From assembly GCF_035916755.1 (NCBI RefSeq), contig NZ_JAYWIX010000003.1:124001-188000 (forward strand): a DNA stretch of 64,000 bases, read 5' to 3'. Position 1 is the first letter of the stretch; the number at the start of each line of letters is the position of its first letter. The position numbers and the translations under genes are program-made. The stretch is from Rothia sp035916755 (lineage in GTDB: Bacteria > Actinomycetota > Actinomycetes > Actinomycetales > Micrococcaceae). Shown here one piece after another: positions 60,101 to 64,000 of the stretch. Below the pieces are notes generated by a model, which was given only the letters and a program-made list of their open reading frames with translations, was not told the DNA's origin and made no database searches.

Positions 60101-61309
60101 TTATGCGGCTTTGGGGGTGGGTTGGAGTTGGGCCAGGGTTTCTAGGACGTCGAGTTGGCCGGGTATGTGGGCGTATTCGGGCTCTGGGCTTGTGGTTTGT
60201 CCGCTGCCGGGGGTGAGGGGCTGTGCGCCTTTGTGCGGGGTTGGAATTATCCCGGGTGCCCCATGGTGCCTAGAGGGTGGTTCTAGGGACTGTGGGGGCA
60301 AATGCTGGGCGCTGGTGCTGGTGTTTGCCTCTGAGCGTCGCGGTTCGGTGGCATTGGTAGGGGTTGGCGTGGCTTCTGCTGCCTCTTGCGGCGTCGCCGG
60401 TACCGGGCCCTGGACGTCCGGGGTGTCAGTGGAGCGGGTGCCAGCGCTGGCAGGGGTGGCGCTCGCGGTCTTGCTGATGGTCTTGAGCCATTCGAGGGCT
60501 TTGCCGATGGTGACGGCTGAGGCTGGGATAGCGTCGGGGGTCAGGGTGGCGGCGACGGTAGGGCCGTAGAGCGCGGTAATGGACTGCTGTAGGCGGGTGA
60601 AGTCCCCGGCGTTGCGGTGGCCGGTTGGTTCAGCAGCTAGGCCGGTGATGATTTGAGCGGCGGCGGTGACGTGTTCGGCCTGTTGGGTGTTTTCCACAGC
60701 CGGGGCGGTGGTGGTGTGCTCGTTGCCGTCGCCCGCCTCTAACTTCTTATTTACTAACTTCTTATTACTACCTTTATGGGTGGTCATTTTGACCATGGGA
60801 TAGTGGTCATTTTGACCATGGGGCCCTGGTCGATTTGGCCTGTAAGGGGTAGGGTTAGTGGTCATTTTGACCATGGGGTTAGTGGTCATTTTGGCCGGGG
60901 GTTGTGGATAACTTGCGCCCTCTATATCGTCCCCCGCTGCCACCGGCTCAGAGGCGAGCGCGGGGGCGTCTATCTGGTTGGCAAGGACTACATCTAGGTG
61001 AACCTTGACGGCGTTTGAGGTACGCCCGCCACTGCCTTTCTGGTCGCCCTCACGGTAGCGGCTGCTGATGGTGATGTAACCGGCCTCTGATAACGCTTCA
61101 TTCCCCCGGCGTATGGTCTTTTCACCCATGCCTAGAGCCTTAGAGATAGCCATACGTGACCAATACGAGACCCCGCGCGGGGCGTCGTTCTTCACAGGCT
61201 TATGCTCACGCTCGAACCAAGAATGCTCAATATAGTGAGCCAGCAAGACACGGGCGCTCGCGTTCACACCAGCGGCCCGTGTAGCTGCCCACACCTCATA
61301 TCTACTCAC
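60101..61309 (-). CDS. HTH replication initiator-like protein with internal origin
   Basis: A 402-residue protein. The N-terminal domain (residues 1-110) has the phage/plasmid initiator-like winged helix: ARVLLAHYIEHSW, SYWSRMAISKALGMGEKTIRRGNEALSEAGYITISSRY. A repetitive linker (about residues 130-185) is dictated by DNA iterons. A second small domain (residues about 215-280, EHVTAAAQIITGL...ALYGPTVAATLTPDAIPASAVTIGKALEWLKTI) and a disordered Pro/Thr/Ser tail follow. GTG at 61309 has AGGGGG eight bases upstream. Its assignment as replication initiator rests on the embedded origin and HTH fold. Confidence 0.72.
   Translation of the reverse strand: MSRYEVWAATRAAGVNASARVLLAHYIEHSWFEREHKPVKNDAPRGVSYWSRMAISKALGMGEKTIRRGNEALSEAGYITISSRYREGDQKGSGGRTSNAVKVHLDVVLANQIDAPALASEPVAAGDDIEGASYPQPPAKMTTNPMVKMTTNPTPYRPNRPGPHGQNDHYPMVKMTTHKGSNKKLVNKKLEAGDGNEHTTTAPAVENTQQAEHVTAAAQIITGLAAEPTGHRNAGDFTRLQQSITALYGPTVAATLTPDAIPASAVTIGKALEWLKTISKTASATPASAGTRSTDTPDVQGPVPATPQEAAEATPTPTNATEPRRSEANTSTSAQHLPPQSLEPPSRHHGAPGIIPTPHKGAQPLTPGSGQTTSPEPEYAHIPGQLDVLETLAQLQPTPKAA
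60690..60911. other. Putative replication origin: iterons, AT-rich segment, DnaA boxes
   Basis: Five iterons of TGGTCATTTTGACCATGGG start at 60781, 60804, 60827 (degenerate), 60859 and 60883; each core is a dyad, TGGTCA-ttt-TGACCA. Next to them, 60739-60777 is A+T-rich with two CTAACTTCTTATT direct repeats. A perfect DnaA box lies at 60903-60911 (minus strand) and a near one, TTTTCCACA, at 60690-60698 (plus strand), facing inward. The iterons have spacings 23, 23, 32 and 24, so they fall in different reading frames: their conservation is at DNA level. Confidence 0.75.
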
Positions 61310-61378
61310 GACTACTACCCCCTAGCCTTTCTCGAACCTCACAGGCCCCACACCGGGCCCCTAGCCACTGTTGCCGAA

Positions 61379-62305
61379 TCATGCCGCTACCCCCACCGCT
61401 GGCACAGGCGCGGCTTCTACTGGCAGGGGGTGAGCCTCATAAACCACCGAATACGGGCGCAGCAGCTCACCGGGAGCCCCCGCACCCATCTGGGAGCGCT
61501 GCCAACGCGAGAGAGCGCGAGAGCCGCTAGGCTGCCCGCTCCCCCGCCCCGTAGGTGCTACCGGCACCTGTTCAGGCACTACCGCAAGACGTCGCGCTAA
61601 AGGCTGCCCGGGCTGCTGACCAGCTAGACCGCTACGGACGTCCCGGCCACTGCCAGCAGAGGGAGCGCTAGAACCTACCAGCTGATACAGCACCAGCCCC
61701 GGGGCAGTCGGCACCCCGTCGGCCATCAAGCGGCGCACATGCCCACTGGCCTCAAGCTCACGCAGCGCTTGAGCTGCAATACCGGGAGTAAGAGAACAAG
61801 CCCGCGCCACGATACGCGCAGAGGTAGCCAAGGCACCCGAAGCACCAGCCACACCCCGCACAAAGCCCAGCACCCTCACCACATGCGGCCGCAGCCTATC
61901 CACCGGCACCGAATACACCGCCCCGGGCTCTTCAAGCTCACCAGCGAACCAATAGACACTAACCGGCCGCCTATCAGGGGCCAGCACATGAGGGGTCAGA
62001 TGCACCACTTGATAGGCCACGCTCAAGGCAAAGACCTCTCTACCGTCCTTATCCTGCTGCCCAGGTAGCCACCGCCGCGAGACAAGCCCACGGGCACACA
62101 GACGCCGCAACCCGGCCTGAACAGTGGAGTACGTCGCCCCCACAGCCTCAGCAAGGCCCGCAATACTAAAATGGGCTGCCCCGCTGGTAGCTATCGCTAG
62201 AAGAATCTCGTACACAATGGCTTTCGTCGCATACCCCTGCCAGCTCTCAGCAGGTTCAAGAACTCGAACCACACGGCCGCCAGGAGCGCTCATAACGGTA
62301 TTCAT
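61379..62305 (-). CDS. Double winged-helix DNA-binding protein
   Basis: A 308-residue protein. The N-terminal half has a winged-helix signature (KAIVYEILLAIATSGAAHFSIAGLAEAVGATYSTVQAGLRRLCARGLVSRRWL). A second one follows in the middle (VLGFVRGVAGASGALATSARIVARACSLTPGIAAQALRELEASGHVRRL). The C-terminal 90 residues are Pro/Gly/Ser-rich and probably unstructured. AGAGGAAA precedes the ATG. It lies 69 bases upstream of the initiator gene and could be its regulator or a partition/replication partner; neither is shown. Confidence 0.72.
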   Translation of the reverse strand: MNTVMSAPGGRVVRVLEPAESWQGYATKAIVYEILLAIATSGAAHFSIAGLAEAVGATYSTVQAGLRRLCARGLVSRRWLPGQQDKDGREVFALSVAYQVVHLTPHVLAPDRRPVSVYWFAGELEEPGAVYSVPVDRLRPHVVRVLGFVRGVAGASGALATSARIVARACSLTPGIAAQALRELEASGHVRRLMADGVPTAPGLVLYQLVGSSAPSAGSGRDVRSGLAGQQPGQPLARRLAVVPEQVPVAPTGRGSGQPSGSRALSRWQRSQMGAGAPGELLRPYSVVYEAHPLPVEAAPVPAVGVAA

Positions 62306-62752
62306 AATGGGGTGTTTTCCTCTCTAGAGTCTGTGACTATCCCGCCACCCCTGGGCTGGCTACTACTGCGGTGCCCTGTCTGCAACGGCACTGAACAATA
62401 GCCAGCAAAGGGGGGTGTTTTTCCTAGTGGGGCGCTCGCGGCGGGAGCGGTCGCCCCGGGTGGGTGTATCGGCTAATAAGGTGGCTGGTGAGGCCGGTGG
62501 GCGGGTCTATCGGGTTAGCCATTCCCTCAAGACCCCGGCCGGTACGCAATGCACGGGGCAGGGTGCTGTGTTGGAGCCCCCGCCACGTCTGGGCATTTAC
62601 TTGGAAACAGACCCGGGGCCAGTCACACACCAGTTAGGCTTGTGACTGGCCCCGGTTCTCTTATGCCCCGCTCCCCCCTGTCGTTTGCTGTCAGATGGGC
62701 TCACCGGCGGCGAGCGCAGCTAGAAGAGCAGCAGGGGCGGCCGTCCTCTTGT
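62306..62752. other. Spacer between unknown gene and winged-helix gene
   Basis: A 447-base spacer. The right half holds a strong hairpin (62613-62655); two GCGAGCGC-type octamers are present. No reading frame has both a ribosome site and protein-like character. The promoter of the winged-helix gene should lie near its left end. Confidence 0.5.
62613..62655. terminator. 15-bp stem-loop, probable bidirectional terminator
   Basis: CCGGGGCCAGTCACA at 62613-62627 is exactly complementary to 62641-62655. TTCTCTT follows on the plus strand and GTCTGTTT on the minus strand. It lies after the stop codon of the 62753-63310 gene and would end the upstream minus-strand operon. Confidence 0.75.
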
Positions 62753-63310
62753 TTAGGCGGCGTCTTGCTTGATGGACGCGGCGGGCGGCTCAATCGTTTT
62801 CAGGGTCGCCTTGACGTTGTAAATGACCTTGCAAGCCACGTCGAGCAATTCAAGGGGCACATCGCCTACCCAATAAGATGCGTCCTGTTCGTGCGTGTCT
62901 AGCCCTTTCTGGAAGAGGTCTACGAACTTCCAGATGTCGCGGGCAACGAAAACCGCTTCGCTCAGGTTATCTTCTTTATAGTGTTTGTACTGGTCTCTGC
63001 CTGCTAAAAGGCGGCTAGAGATAAAAGGCGGGATAGTAAGGCGGCTGCAAGGGCCCTTTGTGACGGTAATTTCGGGTCTTCCCTCTTCTGTAGCGTCCAG
63101 CATAGTGAACGGGAACGGTAAAGAGCTGTCAAAAGTGATGCCCACACGCAGCACCGTGTAGCTATGTAGTGCTTGGAGCTGAGAGGCTGCTACTTGCAGA
63201 GTCTCTAGGGCGGTGCGTTCACTCTTGTTGAGCTTGTTGGTATCGAACGCCCCATAAATAACGATGGCTCGGAAGTTGGCGATGTCCTCGTCTAGTTCAA
63301 TGAGGTTCAT
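62753..63310 (-). CDS. Element protein of unknown function
   Basis: A 185-residue protein I do not recognise. Residues 1-110 look alpha/beta (NLIELDEDIANFRAIVIYGAF, LQVAASQLQALHSYTVLRVG); residues about 110-170 are mainly helical (SEAVFVARDIWKFVDLFQKGLDTHEQDASYW). There is no signal peptide, membrane segment or zinc motif. ATG at 63310 has AAGGAAA seven bases upstream; the frame continues open to 63361 without a better site. It is third in a tight minus-strand group with two paralogous genes. Confidence 0.7.
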   Translation of the reverse strand: MNLIELDEDIANFRAIVIYGAFDTNKLNKSERTALETLQVAASQLQALHSYTVLRVGITFDSSLPFPFTMLDATEEGRPEITVTKGPCSRLTIPPFISSRLLAGRDQYKHYKEDNLSEAVFVARDIWKFVDLFQKGLDTHEQDASYWVGDVPLELLDVACKVIYNVKATLKTIEPPAASIKQDAA

Positions 63311-63347
63311 GGTGGTTGTTTCCTTATCTGTTGTTCTCAAGGGTGAG

Positions 63348-63662
63348 CTATTCGGTCTCAAGGTCGGATAGCTCAGGGAAAATTAGGGTGCTGGGCTTAT
63401 TGCTGGGCCACTGTGCTTGCTCAAAGCACACGGCGCAGGTCAGGCGACTGTACCCCTCTTCTGGTAGCGGGCGTTCTTCCATCTGGTGCGGTGCCAGCTC
63501 TAACCCGCACAACATAGGCGTGTACCCGCTCCCAGCCTTTTTAGCTGCCCGGGCGGCCGTTCGACTGTAGTAATGGGCCATATTGGCACTACCTACAAGG
63601 GTCAGACGGCGCTCGCGGGCTAGGCGGGTCAGTGTGGTGTTCAGTTCCGGCGGTGGTTTCAT
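63348..63662 (-). CDS. Small cysteine-containing protein, paralogue A
   Basis: A 104-residue protein: ELNTTLTRLARERRLTLVGSANMAHYYSRTAARAAKKAGSGYTPMLCGLELAP, then LTCAVCFEQAQW. The three cysteines (LCGL and a later CxxC) and an intervening His-Tyr-Tyr suggest metal binding. It is clearly related to the next gene upstream. Its ATG overlaps that gene's TGA by ATGA, so the two are translationally coupled. Function unknown. Confidence 0.72.
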   Translation of the reverse strand: MKPPPELNTTLTRLARERRLTLVGSANMAHYYSRTAARAAKKAGSGYTPMLCGLELAPHQMEERPLPEEGYSRLTCAVCFEQAQWPSNKPSTLIFPELSDLETE

Positions 63663-63973
63663 GCTGCCTCTTCTAAAGGTGGTAGGGGGAAGATTTGAGT
63701 TAGTGGCCCGTGGCCGTCCCACTGGGCCAGCTGGTAGCAATGGGCGCAGACAAGGCGAGCGCGGCCCTCAGCAGGGGCAGGGCGGGCCTCAAAGTCGTTG
63801 GGTGCTAGTTGTAGCCCGCAGAGCATAGGCACAAGCTCATAGCCCGCTTTTTTGGCTGCTGTGGCGTTTTTGTGGCTGTAGTAGTGGGCGATATTGGCGG
63901 GCCCAACGAGCTTGTAGCGCTGCTGCTGTGCCTGTTCGGTGAGGGTGGGGTTTAGTTCCGGTGGGGTAATCAT
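63659..63973 (-). CDS. Small cysteine-containing protein, paralogue B
   Basis: A 104-residue protein sharing most motifs with paralogue A: ELNPTLTEQAQQQRYKLVGPANIAHYYSHKNATAAKKAG, MLCGLQLAP and LVCAHCYQLAQW. The same three cysteines and HYY are kept; the C-terminal tail differs. AAGGACACTCACC precedes the ATG at 63973. The pair arose by tandem duplication. I recognise no family. The gene order upstream is outside the window. Confidence 0.72.
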   Translation of the reverse strand: MITPPELNPTLTEQAQQQRYKLVGPANIAHYYSHKNATAAKKAGYELVPMLCGLQLAPNDFEARPAPAEGRARLVCAHCYQLAQWDGHGPLTQIFPLPPLEEAA

Positions 63974-64000
63974 TGGTGAGTGTCCTTATCGGCGGTGGTG

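Larger units (their letters stand above)
56880..64000. mobile_element. Mobile element (left part), type uncertain
   Basis: From about 56.9 kb the character changes: all genes are minus-strand, mostly unrecognised, small and tightly packed; intergenic GT-rich tracts appear; and an internal replication origin is present. The octamer GCGAGCGC is dense here while GCGTCCGC, frequent in the chromosome, is absent. The left edge holds a tRNA-T-arm-like sequence (56882-56905) and two tandem ATGTTGCGGAA repeats (56988-57009). No integrase, relaxase, terminase or structural gene is visible. The right end is outside the window. Confidence 0.7.

Noticed and set aside
60781..60901. Iterons considered as a CRISPR array or as a protein repeat
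   Set aside because: Units are 19 bp with 4-13 bp spacers, no unique 30-bp spacers and no cas genes. The repeats are out of phase with the reading frame, so a peptide repeat does not explain them.
62415..62645. A 76-codon plus-strand frame in the element
   Set aside because: Its 3' end runs through a terminator hairpin, it lacks a ribosome site, and it opposes all neighbouring genes.

Overview
The window is about 56.7 kb of ordinary high-GC actinobacterial chromosome followed by about 7 kb of a mobile element that runs off the right edge. Gene content, GTG/TTG starts, twin ClpP, mycothiol-type redox genes, VKOR and a long RNase E point to Micrococcaceae. Rothia or a close relative is my best guess, from recognition only and without a database search. 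Gene order follows a conserved actinobacterial block that in Mycobacterium tuberculosis runs roughly from Rv2420c to Rv2470: rsfS, nadD, proA, proB, obg, rpmA, rplU, rne, ndk, folC, an aminoacyl-tRNA ligase, clpX, clpP2, clpP1, tig, nei, rpiB, pepN, glbO.

Left part (1-9.2 kb): an amidase tail, an uncharacterised membrane protein, DUF1801 and DUF3817 proteins, a methyltransferase, a 10-N assembly gap beside a 30-bp perfect palindrome, a GNAT enzyme, a decayed phosphotransferase, tcdA, tatD, and two tRNA-Ala(GGC) genes one base apart. Middle (7.4-26 kb, mostly minus strand): rsfS, nadD, proA/proB, obg, L27/L21, RNase E, VKOR, ndk, folC and a eukaryote-like ileS under an ultrashort translational T-box. 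Next (26.6-43.5 kb): an endonuclease-like gene, a tautomerase-GNAT fusion, pdxY, an SDR, valS, a Rv2466c-like oxidoreductase, clpX-clpP2-clpP1, an iron-siderophore ABC operon with two adjacent DtxR/IdeR-like boxes placed between clpP1 and tig, then tig and tRNA-Pro. Then (43.6-56.7 kb): two tRNA-Gly genes with a duplicated 3' end, a HAD phosphatase, a decayed lipoprotein gene beside its intact paralogue, nei-rpiB, pepN, glbO, tesB, ettA, ssb, a frameshifted tag gene and a beta-lactamase-like lipoprotein.

Right part (about 56.9-64 kb): all genes lie on the minus strand and most are unrecognised. They include two small cysteine-containing paralogues, an unknown protein, a double winged-helix protein, an HTH replication-initiator-like protein, a four-CxxC zinc-ribbon protein, a probably frameshifted gene and an unknown protein with an operator-like dyad over its ribosome binding site. 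The best finding is a complete-looking replication origin inside the initiator gene: five iterons, an adjacent A+T-rich segment with its own direct repeats, and flanking inward-facing DnaA boxes. The layout resembles phage lambda ori within gene O. Iteron spacings are not multiples of three, so the repeats are DNA signals and not a peptide repeat. The element is also rich in the octamer GCGAGCGC and lacks the GCGTCCGC octamer common in the flanking chromosome. No integrase, transfer or structural gene is visible, so prophage, integrative element and integrated plasmid all remain possible.
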